64,000 bases of DNA from positions 14,676,568-14,740,567 of the forward strand of contig CM020618.1 of the NCBI GenBank assembly GCA_009829735.1, in the 5' to 3' direction. The translations under genes and the position numbers were made by a program. The stretch's first letter is position 1; every line of letters begins with the position of its first letter. Positions 19,247-30,600 of the stretch are shown one piece after another. The notes under the pieces are model-generated. The model had not been told where the DNA came from. It searched no databases and saw only the letters and a list, made by a program, of their open reading frames with translations. The DNA comes from Pyropia yezoensis. Lineage: Eukaryota; Rhodophyta; Bangiophyceae; Bangiales; Bangiaceae.

Positions 19247-21204
19247 TCAGCCAACGTGGCAAGTTCGCACCCCCCATCGTCCGGGGAGTACACGGGTGAC
19301 GCACGTACTTCAGTGCCTTTGAATACTGGTGAGACTCAGGTGGGTTTACCTGGGGTCGCAGAGGGACTAGAGGTTCCTCAAGCCAGCAGGACTGGAAGTG
19401 CCGGCGGGCAACAGGCCACCCCGACTCAGTCGGGAGTTCACTCGGGTGACACTTCTGATGTGGGTGGGCCGAAGTCTGGCCACCGTGTGGTATACTCAAC
19501 GGGAACGTCCCAAGGGGTGAGGACTGTCCCCGCGGGTTCCACTCCGGTTGGAGCCAACTTTGGCTTGGAGCCGTCGCCAACTAGGCTTTCGGAGGACGGC
19601 GGACCTCCGTTGGTCGGCGATGGGCTCGCGCCCATGCCCCCGGTTGAGACCCCTGAGGATCGTGGTTGCCCCTCAGGTGGACTCCCGGAGGCGGACCGAG
19701 ACTCAACTGGAGTCGACAATCCCCTCCTCGCGGAAACTGTCCGTCGGGAGCCGACCAATGTGTTGCGGCAGACTTTGCCGGACCTGGTGGTCACGATGAC
19801 GAATACTATTCTGAATCAGATTGTGGCGAGTTTGCCAGATGGCCTTAATGTCCAAACCGGATTGGGGCTTTCGAGCCCGCAGGCGCAGGGGGAATCCCTC
19901 CTCACGCCTATCTCTGGTCGCCCCGAACTGGGGGCGACACCTGTGACTCCCAACATGGGAGCCACACCATACTCGGTGGGGCGTACGCCCTTCACGGGGG
20001 AGTTCCCCCCGGAAACGCCGGCGGCCACACCAAGCGCGCCGCGCCAGACCAGGGGCACTGAGGGTCAACTTACCCCAGTGCTTCAGCGGCTGTTCCCTCA
20101 ACGTGAGGTGCCGCCCAAGATCCAGGTAGCCAACCCGGTCTACCAGAGGATCTTTGACTGTGAGACCTACGCCCTTCACAACAAGTCGGTGGCGTATGGT
20201 CCTTACCAGGCCCAAGCCATGGGCCGTGCCAAGAAGAATGCACTTCACTCTTTTAGGCACAAAGCGGAGTGGGATGGTACTCTCCCCCTCCGTGTCTTTG
20301 AGTTCCTACGTCGTTTCACAAAAGCCTGTGACGACAATGCCATAAGTGAAGGTGCATGGCGTTCTATATGCTACAGGAATTCACGAAGGGGGACCTGCAG
20401 ACAGAACTTATGTCCGTCATGCCCAGCTCCTCAAGTGGAGGCGCTGGTGAGGTGACGTCCTATTTGGAGCTCGTCAACTGGTTGTTGAGGGCCATGGTGG
20501 ATGAAGCAGCGTTGGCTTCTCAAGTTGAGGAGTTTACGCAAGCCCATCAGGAAGAGGCGGAGGACGAGTTGTCCTTTGCGGAGCGAGTTCGTAAGCTCAA
20601 CAATCTCTGTGGGTTTCTTCATCCACAAGCCGTGGTGAAGAGTCGGTTTGTGGAGGGACTCCATTGGTCAGTCCGGATGGAGACCCGGGAGCATAACACT
20701 GCCCGGGCGACCCTGGCCGAGTTGGCTAGGTTCGCTTACCGCAGAGGTGAGGCCTCCCGCAAGTTGCGGTAGGAGCAACGCCAGGAGCGTCAGGCCGAGT
20801 TGGCCAAGGAACGTGAGGAGGCGCTCCAGGCCAGAGAGTTGAGAGAGGCACGCCGAATCCGCAAGGAAAGGGTGGTAGCTGCCGTGGGAGCTTCCCAGGG
20901 TATCTCTTCGTCTTCCCCAGTCGGGAAGACCCCTCCGGGAACTGACAATCGGTGTTGGAACTGCAACTCCGATGGACACTGGGCATATGATTGCCCCAAG
21001 TTGAGTAAACGCATCCAACAACTTGTTAGGAATGCGAGTAAGAAGTCGGCTACGAACGAAGTACGTTCACGCTGCGAGGGTGGGTCGCGACCGGTCGTCG
21101 CGGTCGCCACACCCTCGGCGGAGGGGGTGGACACGTCGTCCTCGGACTCGTCGTCTTCCCCTTCGCCCTCAGATTCGGACGCCAAGTCGGCGGGAAACGA
21201 ATGA
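19247..21204 (+). pseudogene. G1 gag, copy A
   Basis: Homologous to the open gag at 59409-61220 over its whole length: a Pro/Thr/Gly-rich N-terminal region, a capsid domain (about 20130-20770), an Arg/Glu-rich helix and a CCHC knuckle CWNCNSDGHWAYDC near 20955-20997. The reading frame is broken about three times. Confidence 0.85.
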
Positions 21205-21299
21205 CCGTTGGAGCTGGCCGTCCGAAGCTCACAACGGCAGCCTCGGCCAAGTGGGTCAAGAGGACGAATTAACCGTGCCGGATACTGCGGCGACCTAAG

Positions 21300-23854
21300 G
21301 GAGTCCGCCCACCTCGGGTAGGACTCCCCAAGAACTTAAACTCACGTCGGGTCATCGCGGTGCTGACGGGTGAGAACTTCCAGGTGGCTAGACGGGTGCA
21401 ACTTGCCCCCGGCCGCGCCTCCTGTGCCCGTATCGTACTTGATACCGGGTCAGGAGCCTCCTTGATACGCAAGTCGCTATTACCAAAGGAGGTGAAGCTC
21501 CAACGCTGGAGGTCCAAAGCTGACCATATGATTGACATCAATGGTGGGGTGCTTCCCATCGTTGGTGCCGTGACCCTACCAACTAGGTTGGGGACCCATG
21601 AGGTCGACGTGACCTATGAAGTAGTTGAGAATATATCGGTACCCCTGCTTCTGGGTACCCCTTATGTTGTTACACAAGTGCCTTTGATTTGTGGCCCTGA
21701 GTATTGGGTCAAGTTGATGAATGGGGAGACTATCCCCATCCTTGGTAAGGGAAAGTCTGTGGCTCCTGTGACAGTCTCACAGTCGAAGCCTGGTTGCTCT
21801 GTGAGAGAAGGGTTTACTGCTACCCTGCGTTTAGCCCGTAAAGTCACGTTGCCCCCCAACTCGGAGGCGCACGTTGACGTTGTATCTGATTATACGGGGA
21901 ACGGGTTGGTGCACCCTCACCCCCGTCTTGCTCGCAAGCACCAAGTGCATGTTGCCCTTGGCACGATGGACTCCAAAGCCGGAGTCCCGTGGAGGATCCA
22001 GGTTATGAACCTGAGCCCGACGCCCAAGTACTTCAAGTCGGGAGCCAAGTTCGGCTATATCGACCAACACGAGGGACCGGTAGTAGCGGTCACCCTCAAC
22101 GCGGGCGCGAGTAGCGACCCGAAGTCCGGAAAGGAGAAGCACCAAGCCAAGTCGGCCGCCTCTCCTCGGCCCCATGTGAACATGGAGGGTGTTCCACCCA
22201 GGTTGAGGGTTCAAGTTGAACGCCTCTTGGACCAATATCACAGGTTGTGGGATGGTCAATTGGGACTCATGAGAGCCACCCAACACCGGATCGAGTTGAA
22301 GCCCGGTGCACCCCCTATACGCCAACAAACGTATAGGGGAGGACCCCGTTCAAGGGCCCTCGTTAAGGAGCAAGTTGCTCGCATGGAGGCCCTGGATGTG
22401 ATCGAGGCCAGTAACGCCGAGTGGGCGAGTCTGGTGGGTATCGTCCCCAAAGTTGATGGGACCCCCCGGTTCTGTATCGACTACCGTAAGCTCAACGAGA
22501 GCACGGTGAAGGACAGTTATCCCCTACCTAGGATGGATGACTGTCTGGACTCTCTGGGGGAGGCAAACGTGTTCTCTACCCTGGACTGTAACGCGGGGTA
22601 CTGGCTAATTCCCATTGCCCCGGAGGACAGGCATAAAACTACCTTTACCTGTCACTGTGGTACCTACCAGTGCAAGCGTCTACCGTTTGGACTGTGCGAC
22701 GCGCCGGCAACTTTCCAGCGCGCAATGGACACGATTCTGGCCGGAGTACGGTGGCAGATCTGTCTCGTGTACCTAGACGATATCATTGTGTTCTCCCGAA
22801 GTCCGGAGGAACACATTGGCCATCTTGGCCAGGTGTTGAAGCTACTTGCTGACGCCGGTGTGTCACTGAAGGCGGGTAAGTGCCACCTCTTCACTCAAGA
22901 GGTGGAATACTTGGGACTTGTTGTCCGTCCGGGGCGTCTCAGTGTCAACGAGAAGAACTTAAGGGCCATCCGTAAGGCTCAGTACCCCCGGACCCAGACC
23001 CAGATGAGGAGCTTCCTCGGGATGTGTAACGTGTACCGACGTTTCACCAACGGCTTCGCCAAGGTGGCGAAGCCGTTGAATGAGCTAGTGAGCTCAACGC
23101 TACCGAAGAACCTGCCTCCCCCAAGTCGGGTGGAGCAGGAATCCTTTGCGACTCTTCAGGACCTTCTGCTGAAGCCCCCCATCTTGGCTATTCCCATGTT
23201 GGGAGGCCACTACATCCTGGATGTGGACGCTAGCTACGACCAACTTGATTGTGTGTTGCTTCAGCAGCAGCCGGGCAAGGAGTACTTGCCGGTGGGATAC
23301 TTTAGTAAGGGGCTGAACTCGGCCGAGAAGAACTAGGGAGTCACCGAGTTGGAAGGACTTGCAGTGGTGTGAGCGGTGACGTCACTTCGTCACTACCTGG
23401 AGGGTGAGAAGTTCCTCATCCGCTGTGACCACCGCGCGTTTCAGTTCATCTTTAAGACGGATTGTACGAACACTCGTCTCAACCGGTGGAGGGTGCGACT
23501 GGCACCCTTCAACTTTGATATTGAGTACCGACCTGGCAGGCAACATGCCCTTGCCGACGGCCTTTCTCGGGTACCTACCGAGGGGCTGGACACTAACCCA
23601 GTCGATGAGGACATCCCCATCGTGGGGGTAGTCACGCGCTTGGGTCAGGCGTTGAACCCCGAGACGCCAGGGAACAAGAAGTACTTGCCCCTGTCCCTGG
23701 ACGAGGTGGTGAAGGCCCAGGCCGAGGATCCCTTCTGCAAGTTGCAGAGCGATACACTGGATACAGTGGCGGAGACGCGGTTCTTTCTGGGAGACGATGG
23801 CCTCCTCTTGAGGAGGGGGGTGTTCCAGGGGACCGAACAACTTGTCGTCCCCGC
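21300..23854 (+). pseudogene. G1 pol, copy A (protease, RT, RNase H)
   Basis: Aspartic protease motif LDTGSGASLI near 21440-21470, reverse transcriptase with YLDDIIVFSR near 22770-22800, and RNase H with LDVDASYD near 23215-23240 and IRCDHRAFQFIF near 23420-23455. The end is replaced by the LTR of copy D. A small number of breaks is present. Confidence 0.88.
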
Positions 23855-24323
23855 TGTGGCAAAAACCACTAGCACACACGGCACCCAAGTTGGGGCGGTG
23901 TGCAAGGGCTGCCTCCCGTGTCGGGGGAACCGGAAGAAGTGCAAGTCGCACACACTCTGTCCCTGTTGTGGGGCAAACCCCCCACGGACAAACAAGAGGA
24001 TGGTGTGTGGTCCAACAGTTTCTTGGTCGGGACGGGGACGCAGGGCCAAGCCCCGCTGTCCCTCCCCTTATCCCCCCAGGGTCCACTCAGAATCTCGCCA
24101 CTCAGAATCTCCCACCCCAGCACCTGCCCACCGGGCCACACGAAAATTCAAGACGATAAATGCAGAAAACCCTCAAATCCAAGTTGGATTTACTACTAAG
24201 CTAACTATCCCAAACTTAGGGAATATGGACCCAAATGCAGGGGGAGGAACGGATCAGGCTAGTGGCCTGCCGCCCCTTGCATGGCACGTGTTGCCCCTCT
24301 ACCTGGGGGTCAATACTGCCACA
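23855..24323 (-). repeat. 3' LTR of G1 copy D
   Basis: 469 bp, inverted relative to the LTR at 18668 and ending in the same TGTGGCA/TGCCACA repeats. The adjoining purine tract on its inner side shows that it is the 3' LTR of the minus-strand copy and not a solo LTR. Confidence 0.92.
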
Positions 24324-24336
24324 CTCCCCTCTCCTC
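24324..24336 (-). other. Polypurine tract of G1 copy D
   Basis: On the minus strand GAGGAGAGGGGAG abuts the LTR start TGTGGCAG. Family knowledge: this primes plus-strand cDNA synthesis. Confidence 0.85.
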
Positions 24337-24661
24337 AGTTCCGACCGACCCGGTCGGCCCTGTGAGGGGGTGCGTAAACGCACGTCTCGGCGTTGGGGGC
24401 GCGACTTGCTGTCCCCCATCGAGTACGTAACACGGATGTGGAGGCGGTCACGTTGACCGCCCCTCTCCTCAAGCTTGCCCACTCGGCAGCTTGCTCTCCC
24501 CGGTTCTCACTTCACCACCACCAACACATCTTCTTCTCCTTCCCCTGGGCCGCCCTACGCTGGGGAGGCCACCCGTCTACCCACGATCCGATTCCCCCTC
24601 AACTCGAGGCGGGTCTCGTGCCGCGATAGCCAGAGCGTCTCTCCCCAACTTGGGGAGAGCC

Positions 24662-26620
24662 ATGGCGACTCCGGGAGTGGAGACGGACTCTCTTGACGAG
24701 CGCATGGAGGACACCTCCTACGGTGCAGCACCCGCCGGGACTTCCGGCGGGGGCTCCGCGATCGCTCCGGGGGATGGGACTCCCGCGTCACCCGGCTTTG
24801 GGTTGACGGCGGGGTCTCCCCCGGAGGCGGGACAAGTTGTCCCGCGTGAGGCCTTGGGGCGGTGGTTTTACCCCGCTTGGCCTCTCTATGAGGAGGGGCT
24901 GACTGTTCTTCGCTGTGGCCGACTTGGCGCAGCGATGGGCCGGGTATGGGACCGCCTACGGGAGAAGTATCCCCGTAGGGTCGGGTTCCCTGCCGGCTTC
25001 AGGACGGACCAGTTTGCTTTCCTGGACGATGAGGAGGTTGAGGACGTTCAGCGTGCCAAGGCCATGGTGGACCGCGGGGGAACTATCCCGGGTCCCGGCG
25101 ACTTGCCGACCTTCACGTGGGACGCTGTGGCAACTCGCCCACCGTACCTCCACGAGGCCGATCCGCACACTCATCACTTTGATGTGCGGATGGAGAAAGA
25201 CTTCCGGCGAGGTCCCTACTTGGTGACCTCGGCTCAACTTGAGTTTCCTCAACAGTCTGCTGCCAGTAAGGAGCAGTACTATCCGAAGAAGCCCGAGTGG
25301 TGGCCTCAAGTTGAGGTCCCCTACGGGTTCCCGGCGTTGTTGCCACGGTTGCTTGACCACTTCGGCTCCGTCATGTTGACGGCTGCCCCTGATCATCTGG
25401 TGTGGGCCATGTTAGCCACCCAGTGGCTCCTCGAGGTCATGTCGACCTGGGTGTCCTGTGTTCAGCGGCGGGGGATGCTCTGGCATCTCCCCCTCCGGCT
25501 CCTCCAAGGTTTGGAACAGCTCACCCCTCAGCTAGTTGCTGAGGGGTGCTCATCAGGACAACTCACTCTACTTGAGGAGATGCTCCGGCTCCATAAGTTT
25601 ATCGAGTGGGAGAGCATTGAGCACAAGTTGCGCCGCCCCACTCGTGGGCCCAAGGACGATGGCGCACTTCGCCAGTTCGTGTGGGTCGCTCGTGAACTTC
25701 ACGACGGCCGTGTGGTCCTATGAGAGGGGTTGGGCATCGGGGACTACCCGTATGCCCCGGGGGTGGATCGCCACACTGCGCCACCCCCGGACAAGCCCAT
25801 AGTTATGGCCGTGCCCTCATATGATGACCATATGACTCAACCTACTGCGGGGGCCCCAAGTCGGGGTCGCAGTTACACCCGGGTACCGCCACCTCGGCGG
25901 GCGCCTCCGCTTCCTCCTGTTCCTTTCCAACCTCACGGGAACATCCCGATCAGCGTGGCCGTGGAGTCTTCCACCCCGGTGTCCCCCAACTTGGGGGCCA
26001 CCCTCCTGACGGTATACCCCAAGTTCGTGTTGCCGCCCACGCCTCTAACCTCAGAGATGATGATCACCACGTTGGTGCGCACCATTTCCTGGTTGGCCGC
26101 GTCGACCGCAACCCTACAGAGTTCCGAGACTCCTCAACTTGAGGAGCGCGTTCGTACTGCAGTGGCGACCGCGAGTTGCGAGTCGGTGGCGGAGTTTATG
26201 ACAGCCGAGTTGGCTCGCATTGGGGCTATTATGCCCCAGCCAGCCCCACTTGGGCGTGGCAAACGTCGCGCGAGCCGGGCATACTCGCCTCCTCGCCGTC
26301 GTCGCCGACACTCGCGGCGCTCTCCTTCCGTATCGGAAGACGAGTTGTCTGACTCCGTTTCGGAGTCCTCTACCCCGTCGGATACGGAGTCTGTCCAGCG
26401 TCTGCGTCGCAAACTTTCGGGCAAGACCAGGCAGAAGAGTGGCCACGGTCGGCGCCACTTGCGCGACCGTGAGGGGCGCGTCGGTGACGGGCGCGACCGT
26501 TCCGACTTGGAGCCGCCGCCCCCTCCAACGAGTGGAGACCGTTATCGGCGTGGGTCTCGCCGCTCGCCTCCACGTGAGGGCGAGGGCCGTGGAGTGGGAG
26601 AGTCTAGCATGCGTGCCTAG
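24662..26620 (+). CDS. Opposite-strand coding block inside G1 copy D
   Basis: On the strand opposite to gag-pol, between the pol end (26774) and the 3' LTR, are two consecutive long open segments, about 350 and 270 codons from their first ATGs (24662 and 25805). The first has a globular composition with motifs such as RWFYPAWPLYEEGLTVL, FRTDQFAFLDDEEVEDVQ and EVPYGFPALLPRLLDHFG. The second starts Pro-rich, has a helical middle and ends in an Arg/Ser- and acid-rich tail (SPPRRRRRHSRRSPSVSEDE) like an RNA- or DNA-binding tail with nuclear localisation signals. No known domain recognised. Antisense extra ORFs in the 3' region are known in some plant LTR elements (for example maize Grande). Its presence in other copies cannot be seen here. 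Confidence 0.6.
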
Positions 26621-26773
26621 TTGGTAGCTGCCTTTGTTGTGAGAGTGTGAGGGTTAGGGCTGTAGTTAAAAGCCACTCTGCGTACCACTTCGACTTGAAG
26701 CACTCTCTTGGCACTGTTGCTCAGCCTTCCCTCACGTTGAGGGAGGGCTGTTAGGGTCAATCTCCTTCCGGGC

Positions 26774-28552
26774 TCAGTACGCCCGGACCTTCTCAGCGGG
26801 AAGGTCCTCCACATACTCCCACGTATCATCCTTGGCTTTGTAGCCAAACCAACGCACCCTCAACATGAGGCGGTTAGTGTCTTCATCCCATCGGTGGTCG
26901 ATGAACTTATCGAACACGTACTCCTGTGGGCCCTGTTTGGCCGCAGGCAGTGAGGGGAGGCGCCACGATTCCAACGCACGCGCCCAAGCTGGGTCGCCTG
27001 CAGGGGGTGGTGCAACTTTGACCACGTCCTGTCCGTTCACTGTGCGGACCCCATCGTCACTTTCGATGGTGAAACGCCGCCCATCAGTACGAAGGACCTG
27101 GTACGGCCCCTTCGTCTGGAATACCAACTTACCCCCAGTTGGGGTGTGTGAGTGTACCAGCGCCCAGTCACCCTGCTCAGGGACATGTTTAGCATTGCGC
27201 ACCTTTTTGTCAAAGGTACGCTTATAGCGCTTTTGTGCTTTGTCCATCTCAGCCCTGACTTTAGGGATGAGGATTTCAAGCCTAGCAGCGAACTCCGCCT
27301 TACTCTCAGTAGGAGTAGGCGTACTGCCACCATCCTCCCTAGTTGGGAGCGGCGGCCGCACGGCAATAGACCGCACGCGACGGGGGGTCACAAAAGCGAG
27401 GGGTACTTCCCCGGTAGATAAGTGAACCTGCGAATTGTAGGCAGTGGTAAGAATAGAAATGTATTGGTCCCACGTTTTCACATGCTCACTCATATAGTGG
27501 CGCAACTGCCGAACAATAGTTTTGTTTAAGCGCTCCACCTGCCCATTAGTTTGTGGGTGGTAGGGGGTGGCATAGTTTGCCTTAACCCCCAACATATCCA
27601 GCACTCCCTGAAACAGTACAGACGCAAATTGCGGTCCATTGTCCGATAGTGTACTATCTGGGATGCCATACGCGGCAACCCAGTGATCTAGGAAGGCTGA
27701 CACGACCGACATGGCCGTGATCTCTGCCAGTGGGATCGCTCGCGTAAGTTTCGTGAGGCGGTCACAGATGACCAGGAGGTACTGGTTGCCCTCCTCGGTC
27801 ACGGGCAGTGGCCCAAGGATGTCCATCGCCAACGCGGCAAAGGGCTCCTTGGCCGGGAACAATAGCATAGCCGTAGTAGGCCGCCGTTCCATCAGACGAT
27901 TCTGTGCACAACTTGTGCAGGCAGCCACCCAACTGTAGATGTCCACCACCATGGACGGCCAGTAGTACCTGGTCCTCAGGGTCTGGTACAGTTTACTAGA
28001 CCCCAGGTGTCCACCCGTGGGAGCGTTGTGCTCCTTCTCAAGGATACTGTCCTTGAGGGATGCGGGGACGACAAGTTGTTCGGTCCCCTGGAATACCCCC
28101 CTCCTCATGAGGAGGCCATCGTCTCCCAGAAAGAACCGCGTCTCCGCCACTGTATCCAGTGTATCGCTCTGCAACTTGCAGAAGGGATCCTCGGCCTGGG
28201 CCTTCACCACCTCGTCCAGGGACAGGGGCAAGTACTTCTTGTTCCCTGGCGCCTCGGGGTTCAACGCCTGACCCGAGCGCGTGACTACCCCCACGATGGG
28301 GATGTCCTCATCGACTGGGTTAGTGTCCAGTCCCTCGGTAGGTACCCGAGAAAGGCCGTCGGCAAGGGCATGTTGCCTGCCAGGTCGGTATTCAATGTCA
28401 AAGTTGAAGGGTGCCAGTCGCACCCTCCACCGGTTGAGACGAGTGTTCGTACAATCCGTCTTAAAGATGAACTGAAACGCGCGGTGGTCACAGCGGATGA
28501 GGAACTTCTCACCCTCCAGGTAGTGACGAAGTGACGTCACCGCCCACACCAC
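26774..28552 (-). CDS. G1 pol, copy D: RNase H end, integrase, chromodomain
   Basis: Open for about 590 codons. Order: RNase H end (IRCDHRAFQFIF), zinc-binding HHCC region (H...H, then CTSCAQ), integrase core with D in AMDILGPLPV, D in LSDNGPQFAS and E in NGQVERLNKT, a C-terminal SH3-like region, then a chromodomain (FDKFIDHRW...LMLRVRWFGYKAKDDTWEYVEDL). The chromodomain marks a chromovirus; in the family it guides integration into particular chromatin. It stops at 26774, well before the 3' LTR. Confidence 0.9.
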   Translation of the reverse strand: MVWAVTSLRHYLEGEKFLIRCDHRAFQFIFKTDCTNTRLNRWRVRLAPFNFDIEYRPGRQHALADGLSRVPTEGLDTNPVDEDIPIVGVVTRSGQALNPEAPGNKKYLPLSLDEVVKAQAEDPFCKLQSDTLDTVAETRFFLGDDGLLMRRGVFQGTEQLVVPASLKDSILEKEHNAPTGGHLGSSKLYQTLRTRYYWPSMVVDIYSWVAACTSCAQNRLMERRPTTAMLLFPAKEPFAALAMDILGPLPVTEEGNQYLLVICDRLTKLTRAIPLAEITAMSVVSAFLDHWVAAYGIPDSTLSDNGPQFASVLFQGVLDMLGVKANYATPYHPQTNGQVERLNKTIVRQLRHYMSEHVKTWDQYISILTTAYNSQVHLSTGEVPLAFVTPRRVRSIAVRPPLPTREDGGSTPTPTESKAEFAARLEILIPKVRAEMDKAQKRYKRTFDKKVRNAKHVPEQGDWALVHSHTPTGGKLVFQTKGPYQVLRTDGRRFTIESDDGVRTVNGQDVVKVAPPPAGDPAWARALESWRLPSLPAAKQGPQEYVFDKFIDHRWDEDTNRLMLRVRWFGYKAKDDTWEYVEDLPAEKVRAY

Positions 28553-28579
28553 TGCGAGTCCTTCCGACTCGGTGACTCC

Positions 28580-30600
28580 CTAGTTCTTCTCGGCCGAGTT
28601 CAGCCCCTTACTAAAGTATCCCACCGGCAAGTACTCCTTGTCCGGCTGCTGCTGAAGCAACACACAACCAAGTTGGTCGTAGCTAGCGTCCACATCCAGG
28701 ATGTAGTGGCCTCCCAACCTGGGAATAGCCAAGATGGGGGGCTTCAGCAGAAGGTCCTGAAGAGTCGCAAAGGATTCCTGCTCCACCCGACTTGGGGGAG
28801 GCAGGTTCTTCGGTAGCGTTGAGCTCACTAGCTCATTCAACGGCTTCGCCACCTTGGCGAAGCCGTTGGTGAAACGTCGGTACACGTTACACATCCCGAG
28901 GAAGCTCCTCATCTGGGTCTGGGTCCGGGGGTACTGAGCCTTACGGATGGCCCTCAAGTTTTTCTCGTTAACACTGAGACGCCCCGGATGGACAACATGT
29001 CCCAAGTACTCCACCTCTTGAGTAAAGAGGTGGCACTTACTCGCCTTCAGTGACACACCGGCGTCAGCAAGTAGCTTCAACACCTGGCCAAGATGGCCAA
29101 TGTGTTCCTCCGGACTTCGGGAGAACACAATGATATCGTCTAGGTACACAAGACAGATCTGCCACCGTACTCCGGCCAGAATCATGTCCATAGCGCGCTG
29201 GAAAGTTGCCGGCGCGTTACACAGACCAAACGGTAGACGCTTGCACTGGTAGGTACCACAGTGACAGGTAAAGGTAGTTTTATGCCTGTCCTCCGGGGCA
29301 ATGGGAATTTGCCAGTACCCCGCGTTACAGTCCAGGGTAGAGAACACGTTTGCCTCCCCCAGAGAGTCCAGACAGTCATCCATCCTAGGTAGGGGATAAC
29401 TGTCCTTCACCGTGCTCTCGTTGAGCTTACGGTAGTCGATACAAAACCGGGGGGTCCCATCAACTTTGGGGACGATAACCACCGGACTCGCCCACTCGGC
29501 GTTGCTGGCCTCGATCACATCGAGGGCCTCCATGCGAGCAACTTGCTCCTTAACGAGGGCCCTTGAACGGGGTCCTCCCCTATACGTTTGTTGGCGTATA
29601 GGGGGTGCACCGGGCTTCAACTCGATCCGGTGTTGGGTGGCTCTCATGAGTCCCAATTGACCATCCCACAACTTGTGATATTGGTCCAAGCGGCGTTCAA
29701 CTTGAACCCTCAACCTGGGGGGGAGACCCTCCATGTTCACATGGGGTCGAGGAGAGGCGGCCGACTTGGCTTGATGCTTCTCCTTTCCGGACTTCGGGTC
29801 GCTACTTGCGCCCGCGTTGAGGGTGACCGCTACTACCGGTCCCTCGTGTTGGTCGATATAGCCGAACTTGGCTCCCGACTTGAAGTACTTGGGCGTCGGG
29901 CTCAGGTTCATAACCTGGATCCTCCACGGGACTCCGGCTTTGGAGTCCATCGTGCCAAGGGCAACATGCACTTGGTGCTTGCGAGCAAGACGGGGGTGAG
30001 GGTGCACCAACCCGTTCCCCGTATAATCAGTTACAACATCAACGTGCGCCACCGAGTTGGGGGGCAACGTGACTTTGCGGGCTAAACGCAGGGTAGCAGT
30101 AAACCCTTCTCTCACAGAGCAACCAGGCTTCGACTGTGAGACTGTCACAGGAGCCACAGACTTTCCCTTACCAAGGATGGGGATAGTCTCCCCATTCATC
30201 AACTTGACCCAATACTCAGGGCCACAAATCAAAGGCACTTGTGTAACAACATAAGGGGTACCCAGAAGCAGGGGTACCGATATATTCTCAACTACTTCAT
30301 AGGTCACGTCGACCTCATGGGTCCCCAACCTAGTTGGTAGGGTCACGGCACCAACGATGGGAAGCACCCCACCATGATGTCAATCATATGGTCAGCTTTG
30401 GACCTCCAGCGTTGGAGCTTCACCTCCTTTGGTAATAGCGACTTGCGTATCAAGGAGGCTCCTGACCCGGTATCAAGTACGATACGGGTACAGCATGCAC
30501 GGCCGGGGGCAAGTTGCACCCGTCCAGCCACCTGGAAGTTCTCACCTGTCAGCACCGCGATGACCCGACGTGAGTTTAAGTTCTTGGGGAGTCCTACCGA
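28580..30600 (-). CDS. G1 pol, copy D: protease, RT, RNase H
   Basis: The protease motif LDTGSGASLI near 30450-30480 and an RT with YLDDIIVFSR near 29115-29145 and FGLCNAPATF near 29205-29235, followed by RNase H. It is nearly identical to copies A and C. The coding region holds a small number of breaks, including one shared with copy A. Confidence 0.85.

Larger units (their letters stand above)
18668..23854 (+). mobile_element. Ty3/gypsy chromovirus G1, copy A (interrupted)
   Basis: Plus-strand copy: 5' LTR, primer-binding site, gag with zinc knuckle, protease, reverse transcriptase and RNase H. It stops at 23854 where the LTR of copy D begins, in the linker after RNase H; the homologous sequence in copy D continues normally through that point. 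Its 3' half is not seen on the far side of copy D and may be lost in the assembly gap. Gag and pol together carry about four breaks, so the copy is dead. It is older than copy D, which landed in it. Confidence 0.9.

Noticed and set aside
23855-24323. Solo LTR inserted in copy A
   Set aside because: A polypurine tract on one side and the complete 3' region of a minus-strand G1 element show it is the 3' LTR of copy D.
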